64,000 nt of DNA from Saccharothrix carnea (GTDB taxonomy: Bacteria > Actinomycetota > Actinomycetes > Mycobacteriales > Pseudonocardiaceae): contig NZ_PYAX01000005.1 in NCBI RefSeq assembly GCF_003014735.1, forward strand, positions 496,001-560,000, in the 5' to 3' direction. The stretch's first letter is position 1. Each line of letters starts with the position of its first letter. Below, piece after piece: positions 16,264 to 24,720 of the stretch. Below the pieces are notes generated by a model. That model did not search any database. It saw only the letters and a list, made by a program, of their open reading frames with translations, and had not been told where the DNA came from. The position numbers and the translations under genes were made by a program.

Positions 16264-17448
16264 TCACACGCGGACGGCGATGGCCATGCCCTGGCCGACG
16301 CCCACGCAGGCCGCCGCCACGCCCAGGCCGCCGCCGCGGGCGCGCAAGTGCCGGCACACGTCCACGATCACGCGCGGGAACGAGGCGCCGAGCGGGTGAC
16401 CGTAGGCGATCGCGCCGCCGTGCACGTTGACCTTCTCCCGCTCCACCTCGGGCAGGTGGTGCAGCACCGACAGGGCCATCGCCGCGAACGCCTCGTTGAT
16501 CTCCCACAGGTCCACCTGCGTCGACTCGATCTTCAGCCGCGCCAGCAGCTTCCGGATCGCCGACACCGGGGCCAGCGTGAACCGCTGCGGGTCCTCCGCC
16601 GTCACGGCCGAGCCGAGGAACTCACCCAGGGGCGTGATCCCCAGCGAGGACGCCACCTCCTCCGACCCCATCAGCACCGCCGCCGCGCCGTCGTTCAACG
16701 GCGACGAGTTGCCCGCCGTCACCGGCCCGCTCTCCGAGAACGCCGACTTCAGCTTCCCCAGCTTGTCCGCCGACGTCTCCGGCCGCACGGACTCGTCCCG
16801 CCGCACCGGTGCACCGTCCCGCAACTGCACGGGGAACGCGAACCCGTCGTGCACACCGGCGTCCCAAGCGGCCGACGCGCGCCGGTGCGACCGCAGCGCG
16901 AACAGGTCCATCTGCTCCCGCGTGATCCCCAACTCCACCGCGACGTCCTCCGCCGCACGCCCCAGCGGCACGGTCCACTCGGGCTTCATCCGCGGGTTCA
17001 CCAGCCGCCACCCGAGCGCCGTCGACACCGATTCCAACCGGTCGGCGAACGGCCGGTCCGACCGCGGGACCACGAACGGCGCCCGCGTCATCCCCTCGAC
17101 ACCACCGGCGACCAGCAGCGACGCGTCCCCGAGCGCCAACGCCCGCGCGGCCTGCACGATCGCCTCACCACCGGACGCGCACAGCCGGTTGATCGCCACC
17201 CCCGGCACCGACGTCGGCAGCCCGGCCAGCAGCGCGGCCATCCGCCCGATGTTCCGGTTCTCCTCGCCCGCGCCGTTGGTGTTGCCCAGCAGCACGTCGT
17301 CGATCGACGCGGGGTCCAGCCCGGGGTGCCGCCGCAGCAGTTCCACGATGGGCAGCGCGGCCAGGTCGTCCACCCGCACGCCGGACAGCCCACCGCGGTA
17401 GCGGCCGAACGGGGTGCGGGCGGCGTCGAGGATGAGGGGGCGCGACAT
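16264..17448 (-). CDS. Acetyl-CoA acetyltransferase (thiolase)
   Basis: A 394-residue thiolase. The nucleophile is Cys90 in NRLCASGGEA. The C-terminal active-site boxes are NEAFAAM, GGAIAYGHPLGASFPR (with the catalytic His) and ACVGVGQG (with the acid/base Cys). The sequence LDAARTPFGRYRGGLS opens it. It is closest in pattern to acetyl-CoA/beta-ketoadipyl-CoA thiolases, condensing or cleaving acyl-CoAs. ATG 17448 fits the family start; 17457 and 17511 are alternatives. It is last in a minus-strand run after the two surface-protein genes, with only 13 bp between. Confidence 0.88.
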   Translation of the reverse strand: MSRPLILDAARTPFGRYRGGLSGVRVDDLAALPIVELLRRHPGLDPASIDDVLLGNTNGAGEENRNIGRMAALLAGLPTSVPGVAINRLCASGGEAIVQAARALALGDASLLVAGGVEGMTRAPFVVPRSDRPFADRLESVSTALGWRLVNPRMKPEWTVPLGRAAEDVAVELGITREQMDLFALRSHRRASAAWDAGVHDGFAFPVQLRDGAPVRRDESVRPETSADKLGKLKSAFSESGPVTAGNSSPLNDGAAAVLMGSEEVASSLGITPLGEFLGSAVTAEDPQRFTLAPVSAIRKLLARLKIESTQVDLWEINEAFAAMALSVLHHLPEVEREKVNVHGGAIAYGHPLGASFPRVIVDVCRHLRARGGGLGVAAACVGVGQGMAIAVRV

Positions 17449-17461
17449 GCGCCCCATCCTC

Positions 17462-19267
17462 TCACCGGCCGACGAAGAACGGGATGTAAGCCGAGGTGGG
17501 GCGGGTCTCACCGGACGTGCCGAACAGCCGCACCTCGATCATGTGCGGCCCGAGGGACAGGTCACCGGTGCTCAGCGCGAACCGGTACTTCCCGGCGACA
17601 CCCGGCCCGCCGGACGCGGTCGGCACCACGGCCACCCGCTCGTCGTCCACCCGCACGCTGAACCCGGCCAACCCGGCCAGCGCCTCACCCGGCTGCCCTT
17701 CCAGCACCAGGTCGAACACCATCCGCCCGCGCTGCACCGCCGCACCCTCGGGCACGGTCCGGCCGCTCGCGTCGAGCACCGTGCCGCTCGCCCGCGCCAA
17801 CTCCCGCTCCCGCCCGGTCAGCGGCTGCGTCTCGCGCCGGGGCGGCGCACCCGAGTACGACCCGGTCAGCTCCAGGTCGACGTGCGTCGCCTGCACCCGC
17901 AGCGCGGTCACCAGCGTGACGGCCAGCGCACCCGACGCGCCGACCCGCAACGCCTCCGCCGGCAGGTCCGCGACCACCGGGTACGCCACCCCGGGCCGCC
18001 ACGGCGCACCGGCCAGCGCGGGTCGCACCGGCACCACGACCCCGGCCACCGACAGGGTGAACGACGGCGCCTCCGCCGCCGTGTCGCTGTGCAGCAAGGC
18101 CATCCGGAGCAGGCCACCGGTCACGTCCGGCAGCGGTTCCAGCCCGTGGGCGGAAGGAGCGGACACCGCCGCCGTGACGTCGACCGCCGGCGCCGGGACC
18201 CACGCCGGTGGCGAAGCGTCCGCCGCGTCGAACGCGATCAGGCTGATCGCCGCGCGCTGCCCGGTCGGCCCGGCCACGGACACCAGCGCCGTCGCCTCGC
18301 GCCACGAGGGCACCACCGGGCTGGTCGCGACCACGTGCCCGTCGAGCAGCACCCGGACGCCGTCGCGCCGCAGCACCAGCTCCCACCGGTGGCTGATCCC
18401 GGTCTCCAACGCGGGCACCCCGCGCACCACCGTCGTCGGCGTCCCGGCCGGCACCACCACCTGCACGGACGTCGCACCGGCACCGGTCGCCACCCGCAGC
18501 CGCACCGCGTCCGGCGGCAACGCGTCACCGCTGACCAGCGACACCGGCCCCGGCACGAGGTCCAGCACCAGCTCGCCGTCACCGCCGGGCGCGTCGGTGT
18601 CCACCACGAACCGGCCCAGGTCGTCGCCGTCCCGCAGCACGAACGGCGTGCGCGACCGCACCGTCGCCGGAGCCGCTGCGCAGTTGCTGCTGAGCACCAG
18701 TCGCCGCCCGTCGTCGTCCTGCCCCGGCGTGGCGCGGGCGCAGTTGCCCCGTGACGCCAACCGCCACCGGGTCGGGTCGGGCGCGTCGGGCTGGTCGAAC
18801 CGGTCTTCGAGGGCGTAGTCGCCGGAGGGGAGTGCGTGCGGCGTGCCGGTGGCCTTCGCGGGCGCCGACCGCTGCCCGAACGCGTCCACGGCGTACACCT
18901 CGACCTCGTAGCTGCGCTCGTCCTCGAGGCCGTCGAGCTGGGTGACCGGCTCGGTGATCAACCGGGAGCGGTCGAGCCTGCCGGGGTCGCCCCACCGGAC
19001 CTCGTAGCCGGGCGCGTCACCGGTCCACCGCAGCTGCAACCGCCGCGGCCCGGACGACACGGTCAGCGCGCGGGGCGCCTCGGGCGGGGGACCGGCTGTC
19101 GGCACGAGCACGCCTTCGGCGGCGAACGGCGCCAGCGACGTGGGCGGCGGTGCGGACACGCTGGTCGCGGTGACGGGCTCGCCGAGGCCCGTCGTGCGCA
19201 ACACCGTGATCACCCCGGCGAACAGCACCACACCCGCGGCGATCAGGGCGATCCGGCGACGTTCCAT
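17462..19267 (-). CDS. Membrane-anchored fibronectin-type surface protein, paralog A
   Basis: A 601-residue exported protein. It opens MERRRIALIAAGVVLFAGVI, an N-terminal anchor with short cytoplasmic tail. A Pro-rich linker leads to a fibronectin III-like domain (about 65-145: APRALTVSS, LQLRWTG, YEVEVYAVDAFGQRS). A lectin/laminin-G-like jelly roll follows (about 150-350; EDRFDQPDAPDPTRWRL at its start, HRWELVLRRDGVRVLLDG inside), then further beta domains to the end. It shares order and motifs with the 587-residue protein encoded just upstream. No enzyme motif is seen. It is likely a cell-surface binding protein; its ligand is unknown. Confidence 0.65.
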   Translation of the reverse strand: MERRRIALIAAGVVLFAGVITVLRTTGLGEPVTATSVSAPPPTSLAPFAAEGVLVPTAGPPPEAPRALTVSSGPRRLQLRWTGDAPGYEVRWGDPGRLDRSRLITEPVTQLDGLEDERSYEVEVYAVDAFGQRSAPAKATGTPHALPSGDYALEDRFDQPDAPDPTRWRLASRGNCARATPGQDDDGRRLVLSSNCAAAPATVRSRTPFVLRDGDDLGRFVVDTDAPGGDGELVLDLVPGPVSLVSGDALPPDAVRLRVATGAGATSVQVVVPAGTPTTVVRGVPALETGISHRWELVLRRDGVRVLLDGHVVATSPVVPSWREATALVSVAGPTGQRAAISLIAFDAADASPPAWVPAPAVDVTAAVSAPSAHGLEPLPDVTGGLLRMALLHSDTAAEAPSFTLSVAGVVVPVRPALAGAPWRPGVAYPVVADLPAEALRVGASGALAVTLVTALRVQATHVDLELTGSYSGAPPRRETQPLTGRERELARASGTVLDASGRTVPEGAAVQRGRMVFDLVLEGQPGEALAGLAGFSVRVDDERVAVVPTASGGPGVAGKYRFALSTGDLSLGPHMIEVRLFGTSGETRPTSAYIPFFVGR

Positions 19268-19333
19268 TGAGTCACGTTAGGTCGCGCGGTGACGCCGGTC
19301 ACCACGTCGTTGCGCACCCGAGACCAAGAAGGA

Positions 19334-21097
19334 CTACAACGGCCGGATCTCGAACGGCTGCTCGTACGACTGCACGACCAGCCGTTCGTCCACCGGGAGC
19401 ACCCGCACGTCCAGCCGGTGCCGCCCGCCGGGCAGCCCGGCGAGGTCGATGAGGAACTCGTGCCGCCCGCCGGCCGAGCCGTTCGTGGGCAGCACGACGA
19501 TCCGCTCACCGTCGAGATCCACTTCGACGCCCTTCACGGCGGCGACATCGCGCGCCCGCGAGTCCGCCAACTCGACCGCCAGCCGCAGCTTGCCCCCGCT
19601 CGGGAGCCGGGGCGTCCCCGAGTCGTCCGCGGCCTCGTGCACGACGGAAACCGCTGGTCTGGACACCAGCGGGTCGGGCAGCGCGCGGTTGACGAGCCGG
19701 GGCAGCCGGTGGCGCGCGTCCTGGCTGTCCGCGATCACCAGGTGCGCGGAGTAGGCGGTGAGGCCGCCGTCCGAGCGCAGCGCGACCTTGGGATTCGAGT
19801 CGGGTGCCGGCAGCGGGAAGTCGGCGTAGACGACGGACGGGCTGGACCGGTCGAGGCCGCGGTCGGGCGGCATGAACACCGCCGGCGCGGACCGCGTGCC
19901 CAGCTCGACGGTGATCGGCGCGGTGCGCTCGGCGACCACGGACGCCACGACGCGCACCGAGGACGCGCCCGCCAGCTGCGAGTTGGCCACGTTGCCCAGC
20001 GACACCAGGCCGTTGTCGTTGGCGCTCGGGCCGAGCGGCGCCACGGACCCCGGTGCGGGCGTGCCCGGAACACCGCCGATGCCGAACGTGTCCAGGTGGG
20101 TGCCGCGGGCGTTGCGGAACACCAGGCGTGCCCGCGCGGACGTCCACGGCAGCTCCACCTCCGCCATGGCCACCTTCACCCCGTCCCGCAGCGCCACCAC
20201 GGCGCCGGGGATCAGGCGCAGCTCCCAGCGGTGGCGGACGCCCGACGTCGGCGGGGGGTAGGTGCCGCCCAGCTCGGTCGGCGACGTGACGCCACCCAGC
20301 ACGAACTGCGTGCCGAAGGGCGTGATGCGCAGGACCACGGCACCAGGCGGGAACGGTTCCTCCAGGTGGCCGACGTCGTGCACCGGTTCGGGGAGCAGGG
20401 CGATCAGCACCGAGCTGTCCTCGGGCTGCGCGCCGACCGGGCCGTCCGTGGTGAGCGAGACGCGGGCGATCGCGCCGTCCGGTGCGGGCACGCCGAACCG
20501 CAGCGGCACGTTGGACTGCAGGTCGACGCGGTCGCAGTCGATCTCCAGCCGCTTGCCGTTGAGCGAGCGCAGGCACAGGCAGTCGGTGTTGCCGCGGTCG
20601 AAGACCCGCCACCGGCGCGGGTTGAGCGCCTCCGGGCCGTCGAACACGTCGAGGGGTGACACCAGGCCGTCGAGCCACGTGTCGTCGTAGGCCAGTCGCG
20701 GCACGGCCCGGGCGGTGGCGGGGTCGGACCGGTTGCCCATCGCGTCGAGGGCGCGCACCTCGACCTGCACGTCGGCGTTGGCGTCGAGGTCGGTCAGCTC
20801 GGTCTCGGTGCCGCGGACCAGGCGCGTCCGGCCGTTCCAGCGCACTTCGAAGCCGCCGTGGCCGATGCCGTCCGTGGCCGTCCAGGACGCGCGCAGGCTG
20901 GTGCGGTCCAACCCGGTCAGCCGCAGGTCGGTGGGCGCGGTGAGGCGTTGGGTGTCGGGGACGTACTCGACCTTCTCGTCCAGGAACCGCTCGAAGGCCT
21001 GCGGTGGCGGGGGAGCGGATTCGTTGCGCAGGACCACCACCGCCGCGCCCAGGAGCACGAGGCCCCCCAAGGCGGCGATGAGTCTGCGACGCTCCAC
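19334..21097 (-). CDS. Membrane-anchored fibronectin-type surface protein, paralog B
   Basis: A 587-residue protein with the same build as the product of 17462-19267. It begins MERRRLIAALGGLVLLGAAV, then a linker, then a fibronectin III-like domain (about 50-135: APTDLRLTGLDRTSLRASW, VEVRALDAMGNRSDP). A jelly-roll region starts VFDGPEALNPRRWRV and holds HRWELRLIPGAVVALRDG. Beta-rich C-terminal parts follow. The DCLCL pair of cysteines (about 173-176) is not in the paralog. It lies nine bases after tyrA and 66 bp before paralog A; an inverted repeat GGTGAC-N4-GTCACC (19288-19303) sits in that gap. Confidence 0.65.
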   Translation of the reverse strand: MERRRLIAALGGLVLLGAAVVVLRNESAPPPPQAFERFLDEKVEYVPDTQRLTAPTDLRLTGLDRTSLRASWTATDGIGHGGFEVRWNGRTRLVRGTETELTDLDANADVQVEVRALDAMGNRSDPATARAVPRLAYDDTWLDGLVSPLDVFDGPEALNPRRWRVFDRGNTDCLCLRSLNGKRLEIDCDRVDLQSNVPLRFGVPAPDGAIARVSLTTDGPVGAQPEDSSVLIALLPEPVHDVGHLEEPFPPGAVVLRITPFGTQFVLGGVTSPTELGGTYPPPTSGVRHRWELRLIPGAVVALRDGVKVAMAEVELPWTSARARLVFRNARGTHLDTFGIGGVPGTPAPGSVAPLGPSANDNGLVSLGNVANSQLAGASSVRVVASVVAERTAPITVELGTRSAPAVFMPPDRGLDRSSPSVVYADFPLPAPDSNPKVALRSDGGLTAYSAHLVIADSQDARHRLPRLVNRALPDPLVSRPAVSVVHEAADDSGTPRLPSGGKLRLAVELADSRARDVAAVKGVEVDLDGERIVVLPTNGSAGGRHEFLIDLAGLPGGRHRLDVRVLPVDERLVVQSYEQPFEIRPL

Positions 21098-21106
21098 CGA
21101 AGCACT

Positions 21107-22066
21107 CTATGGGGTGAGTGCGAGCGCGGTTGTGCCGTTCAGCGCAACGACCCGTCCTCCGCGTGACCCCAGGTCGCGCAGCGCCCGCCGGGCGTCCGGG
21201 GCGGTGAGGTCGACGGTCAGGTCGGTCAGGGTCGGCTTGTCGACCAGCGCGAGGCGGGCGGCGTGACCCGCGTCGATGGTCTTGGCCAGGCCGCCGGTCG
21301 AGGCGAGCGAGCCGCGGGCCGCGCCCAGCCGGCCGAGCGCGTCGTCCACGGCGTCGAGCAGCGCGCCGCGGTTGCCCTCGCACATCGCGCGGACCAGCTC
21401 GGGGCGGCTGCCCGCGACGCGCGTGCCGTCGCCGAACGAGCCCGCGGCCAGGGACAGGGCGAGCGGTCCGCCGTCCGCGCCGACGCTGGCCAGCACGGCG
21501 GCGAGCAGGTGCGGCAGGTGGGAGATGCGGGCCACCGCGGCGTCGTGCTCCGCGGCGGTGGTGGGCACGACGTGGGCTTTCGCGGCGAGGGCCAGCTCGA
21601 TGACGTCGGTGAGGACGTCGAGGTCGGCGTCGTCCTCGGCGGTGACGACCCACGCGGCGTCGTGGAACAGGTCGGCGCGGCCCGCGGACCAGCCGGAGGC
21701 GGAGGTGCCCGCCATGGGGTGGCCGCCGACGTACCGGGCGTGCGGCGCGACCCGGCGGACCAGGTCGGCGACCGGGCCCTTGACGCTGACGACGTCGGTG
21801 AGCCGGACGCCCTCGGGCAGGGCGCGGAGCACTTCTTCCACAGCCGGCAGCGGAACCGCCACGACGACGAGCGCATCGTGTACGCGCGCGCGTTCGAGTG
21901 CCTCGGCGAGGTCGACCACGTCGTGGCCGTCCCGCGCGGCGGCCTCCGCGTCGGCTGTCGAAGCGGTCGCGCCCCAGGTCACGCGCCCGGCGGCGGCTGC
22001 CGCGCGCAACACCGAACCACCGATCAACCCGAGCCCGACCACGCAGACGCTTCGCACGGCGCCCAT
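21107..22066 (-). CDS. tyrA: Prephenate dehydrogenase
   Basis: A 319-residue enzyme of tyrosine synthesis: NAD(P)-dependent oxidative decarboxylation of prephenate (or arogenate). The Rossmann loop is VVGLGLIGGS (about 9-18). The signature YVGGHPMAGTSASGW (about 112-126) supplies the catalytic His. The helical C-terminal dimer domain follows. It has no chorismate mutase or ACT fusion, as usual in actinobacteria. It leads a minus-strand run; the next gene begins nine bases after its stop. Confidence 0.9.
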   Translation of the reverse strand: MGAVRSVCVVGLGLIGGSVLRAAAAAGRVTWGATASTADAEAAARDGHDVVDLAEALERARVHDALVVVAVPLPAVEEVLRALPEGVRLTDVVSVKGPVADLVRRVAPHARYVGGHPMAGTSASGWSAGRADLFHDAAWVVTAEDDADLDVLTDVIELALAAKAHVVPTTAAEHDAAVARISHLPHLLAAVLASVGADGGPLALSLAAGSFGDGTRVAGSRPELVRAMCEGNRGALLDAVDDALGRLGAARGSLASTGGLAKTIDAGHAARLALVDKPTLTDLTVDLTAPDARRALRDLGSRGGRVVALNGTTALALTP

Positions 22067-22095
22067 CCTGCCGGCGAGGGCCGCGAGCCCCCTAC

Positions 22096-22122
22096 TCGTC
22101 CACAGGACAGGAGTTGTCCACA
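22096..22122. promoter_or_regulatory. Two DnaA-box-like sites
   Basis: TCGTCCACA (22096-22104) and TTGTCCACA (22114-22122) lie in the same orientation 18 bp apart in the 141-bp gap upstream of tyrA. Both fit the actinobacterial DnaA box. Two boxes are far too few for an origin, and dnaA/dnaN are absent. Confidence 0.4.
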
Positions 22123-22207
22123 GATCCGCGAACGCCCCCCGCCACCTCCGCCGACCGGCGGCAGGGTCGAGGCATGGACGACACCACAGCCCCGACCCCG
22201 CTTCGGC

Positions 22208-23443
22208 TCACCGCAGGGCGTCCAACGCGAACGCGGTGTAGACGACGACCCCGTGCTCCATGGCTGCTTCGTCGAAGAGCACCCGGTTCGAGTGGTTCGG
22301 CTCCGCCCGGTCCAGCTCGACCCCGCGCGGGCAGGCGCCCAGGAAGGAGATCGCGCCCGGTACCCGTTGCAGCACGTACGAGAAGTCCTCGGCGCCCATC
22401 AGCGGGTCGTCCATGGGTGCCGCCCAGCGGGAGCCGAGGGCCGCCGCGGTGATGTCGATGACGTGCGGGCCGACCACGTCGTCGTTCACCGTGACCGGGT
22501 AGCCGGGGACGATCTCCACCTCGGCCGTGCAGCCGTGCGCGGCGGCCACGTGCGTGACGACCTGCTGGAGTTCGCGGTGCACCAGGGCCCTGGTGTCCTC
22601 CGAGAGCGTCCGGATGGTGCCCTCGACCAGGGCGGTCTCCGGGATGATGTTGGTCGTCGTGCCCGCGACGAGGCGGCCGATGGTGATCACGGCCGGCTGG
22701 TGCACGCTGACCCGCCTGGCGACCATCGTCTGCAGCGCGCCGACCATGGCGGCGGCGGGCGGCACGGGGTCGATCGCGTCGTGCGGCATGCCGCCGTGCC
22801 CGCCGCGGCCCTTGACGGTGATGTGGAAGGTGTCCGCCGAGGCCATCGTCGGCCCGGGGCGGCTGACGACGACTCCCGACTGGAGCGTGGAGGTGATGTG
22901 CAGGGCGAAGGCCTTCTCCACCGGTGTGCCCGCCGCGTCGAGCACGCCCTCGTCGAGCATGTGGCGTGCGCCGTGCTGGCCCTCCTCGCCGGGCTGGAAC
23001 ATGAACACGACCTGGCCGGCCAGCGCGTCGCGGCGTGAGGAGAGCAGGCGTGCGGCGGAGGCGAGCATGGCGACGTGCGTGTCGTGGCCGCAGGCGTGCA
23101 TGGAACCGTCGATCTCGGAGGCGTAGGCCAGGCCTGTTTCCTCCTGGAGCGGCAGCGCGTCCATGTCGCCGCGCAGCAGGACGGTCGGTCCCGGCTTGCC
23201 GCCGCGCAGCACCGCGGTGACCGAGCTGCTGGACGTGCCGGTGGTCACCTCGACCGGCAGGCCGGACAGCGCGTGCTGGATCGCGGCCTGGGTCGCGGGC
23301 AGGTCCAAGCCCTGCTCCGGGTGCCGGTGCACCTGCCGTCGCAACGCCACTGTCCTGGGCTGAAGGGCTCGGGCGGCCTCGACCAGCCCGGTGAACCGGG
23401 GCTCGGGGCCGGCCGTCTGTGCGTTCGGCAGAGTTGTGCTCAT
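22208..23443 (-). CDS. M20-family amidohydrolase (N-acyl-amino acid/peptidase-like)
   Basis: A 411-residue metal-dependent amidohydrolase. Metal-binding motifs are HACGHDTHVAML, the Glu pair in FQPGEEGQHGA and a late His in EPNHSNR. The dimerisation lid contains GRGGHGGMPHDAIDPV. This arrangement matches the IAA-amino-acid hydrolase/hippuricase branch, which cleaves N-acyl amino acids. The start ATG 23443 gives MSTTLPNAQT; longer starts run into sequence without coding character. It has its own promoter region facing the tadA-associated gene. Confidence 0.85.
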   Translation of the reverse strand: MSTTLPNAQTAGPEPRFTGLVEAARALQPRTVALRRQVHRHPEQGLDLPATQAAIQHALSGLPVEVTTGTSSSSVTAVLRGGKPGPTVLLRGDMDALPLQEETGLAYASEIDGSMHACGHDTHVAMLASAARLLSSRRDALAGQVVFMFQPGEEGQHGARHMLDEGVLDAAGTPVEKAFALHITSTLQSGVVVSRPGPTMASADTFHITVKGRGGHGGMPHDAIDPVPPAAAMVGALQTMVARRVSVHQPAVITIGRLVAGTTTNIIPETALVEGTIRTLSEDTRALVHRELQQVVTHVAAAHGCTAEVEIVPGYPVTVNDDVVGPHVIDITAAALGSRWAAPMDDPLMGAEDFSYVLQRVPGAISFLGACPRGVELDRAEPNHSNRVLFDEAAMEHGVVVYTAFALDALR

Positions 23444-23532
23444 CCCTCGATAGTGGCATCGCCGCGCCCCCCGTGCCCGTGGCCGAGCCCCCCGTGCTAC
23501 CGGGTGCTTGGGCGTGGCCCTACGGTGTGCAC

Positions 23533-24021
23533 ATGGCACACCAGGAGCCGGTCAACGGCTTCGCTGTCGCGGTTGTCCGTGAGGACGGCCGGTGGCGGTG
23601 CAGCAAGATGGACAGCTCGGCGTTGTCCGAGCTCGACGCGGCGATCACGGAACTGCGCCAACTGCGCTCGACGGGTGCCGTGTTCGGGCTGCTGGCGGTG
23701 GACGACGAGTTCTTCATCGTCCTGCGCCCGGTGCCCGGCGGGGTGTCCCTCCTGCTGTCCGACGCCGCGGCGGCGCTGGACTACGACATCGCCGCCGACG
23801 TCCTCGACCTGCTCCGGGTCGACCCGCCGGACGAGGAGGACGACGAGCTCTGGCCCGAGGGCGACCTCGCCGTGCTCGCCGACCTCGGCATGCCGCAGCA
23901 CGAGCTGCAGGTGATCGTGGACGAGGTCGACCTGTACCCGGACGAGCAGTTGCAGATGATCGCGCAGCGCTGCGGTTTCGGCGACGAGTTCACCAAGCTG
24001 CTGGACAGCCTCCAGGCGTGA
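23533..24021 (+). CDS. tRNA adenosine deaminase-associated protein
   Basis: A 162-residue acidic protein found directly before tadA in many actinobacteria. Typical features are the opening GFAVAVVREDGRWRC, the acidic middle (DPPDEEDDELWPEGDLAVLADLG) and the end LYPDEQLQMIAQRCGFGDEF. Its stop is 13 bp before the tadA start, so the two are probably co-transcribed. A role with TadA is inferred from constant gene pairing; its mechanism is unknown. ATG 23533 is chosen because the frame upstream has no coding character. Confidence 0.8.
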   Translation: MAHQEPVNGFAVAVVREDGRWRCSKMDSSALSELDAAITELRQLRSTGAVFGLLAVDDEFFIVLRPVPGGVSLLLSDAAAALDYDIAADVLDLLRVDPPDEEDDELWPEGDLAVLADLGMPQHELQVIVDEVDLYPDEQLQMIAQRCGFGDEFTKLLDSLQA

Positions 24022-24034
24022 CGGGCGTGGTCGC

Positions 24035-24496
24035 GTGATCAGCCAGGCGTCCGACGAGGCGATGGTCGAAGCGGCCCTGCTGGTCGCCGCCGAGGCTCCC
24101 ACGACGGGCGACATCCCGATCGGCGCGGTCGTCTACGGCCCGGACGGCGCCGTGCTGGCGCGCGCCTGCAACGCCCGGGAGGCCCTCGGTGACCCGACCG
24201 CGCACGCCGAGGTCCTGGCGCTGCGCGCCGCCGCCGCGGTCCACGGCGACGGCTGGCGCCTCACCGGCTGCACGCTGGCGGTGACCGTCGAGCCGTGCAC
24301 GATGTGCGCGGGCGCCCTGGTCCTGGCCCGCGTCGACCGCGTGGTCTTCGGCTGCTGGGAACCCCGCACCGGCGCAGTCGGCTCCCTCTGGGACGTGGTC
24401 CGCGACCGCCGCCTCAACCACCGCCCGGAAGTGGTCGGCGGCGTGCTGGCCGAGCGGTGCGCGGCACTGCTGGAGTCGTTCTTCGCCGACCTGTGA
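24035..24496 (+). CDS. tadA: tRNA-specific adenosine deaminase
   Basis: A 153-residue zinc deaminase that turns A34 of tRNA-Arg(ACG) into inosine. The catalytic His57-Ala-Glu59 and the zinc cysteines in Pro87-Cys88-Thr-Met-Cys91 are present. Length and order match bacterial TadA. GTG 24035 is the first start; ATG at 24062 would trim nine residues. The gene ends 82 bp before a tRNA-Ser gene. Confidence 0.92.
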   Translation: MISQASDEAMVEAALLVAAEAPTTGDIPIGAVVYGPDGAVLARACNAREALGDPTAHAEVLALRAAAAVHGDGWRLTGCTLAVTVEPCTMCAGALVLARVDRVVFGCWEPRTGAVGSLWDVVRDRRLNHRPEVVGGVLAERCAALLESFFADL

Positions 24497-24578
24497 GCCT
24501 CGGACGCTCTGACCAGCGCAGATGCCAGCGGCCACCCCCTGTTGGGACATAGCGCGCCGGTCTTGTATTGTTCTCGGC

Positions 24579-24663
24579 GGTGGCGTGTCCGAGCGGCCGA
24601 AGGAGCACGCCTCGAAAGCGTGTGAGGTTAACGCCTCCGTGGGTTCAAATCCCACCGCCACCG
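24579..24663 (+). tRNA. tRNA-Ser (anticodon CGA)
   Basis: An 85-nt cloverleaf with a long variable arm. Acceptor GGTGGCG (24579-24585) pairs with CGCCACC (24656-24662), discriminator G. The anticodon loop is CTCGAAA (24611-24617) with CGA at 24613-24615. The T-arm loop is GGTTCAAATCC. CCA is not encoded. A possible -10 TATTGT (24566-24571) with TTGGGA 18 bp upstream precedes it. Confidence 0.95.
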
Positions 24664-24671
24664 CTGCGCAG

Positions 24672-24703
24672 AGCCCCGCTCACCGACTCAGGTGAGCGGG
24701 GCT
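24672..24703. terminator. Strong hairpin terminator after tRNA-Ser(CGA)
   Basis: AGCCCCGCTCACC (24672-24684) pairs perfectly with GGTGAGCGGGGCT (24691-24703) around a six-base loop. It separates the tRNA from the convergent NACHT gene and can serve both strands. Confidence 0.88.
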
Positions 24704-24720
24704 TCGCCGTTCGCGGGCCG

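Noticed and set aside
22096..22122. Replication origin
   Set aside because: Only two DnaA boxes and no dnaA, dnaN or AT-rich unwinding region.
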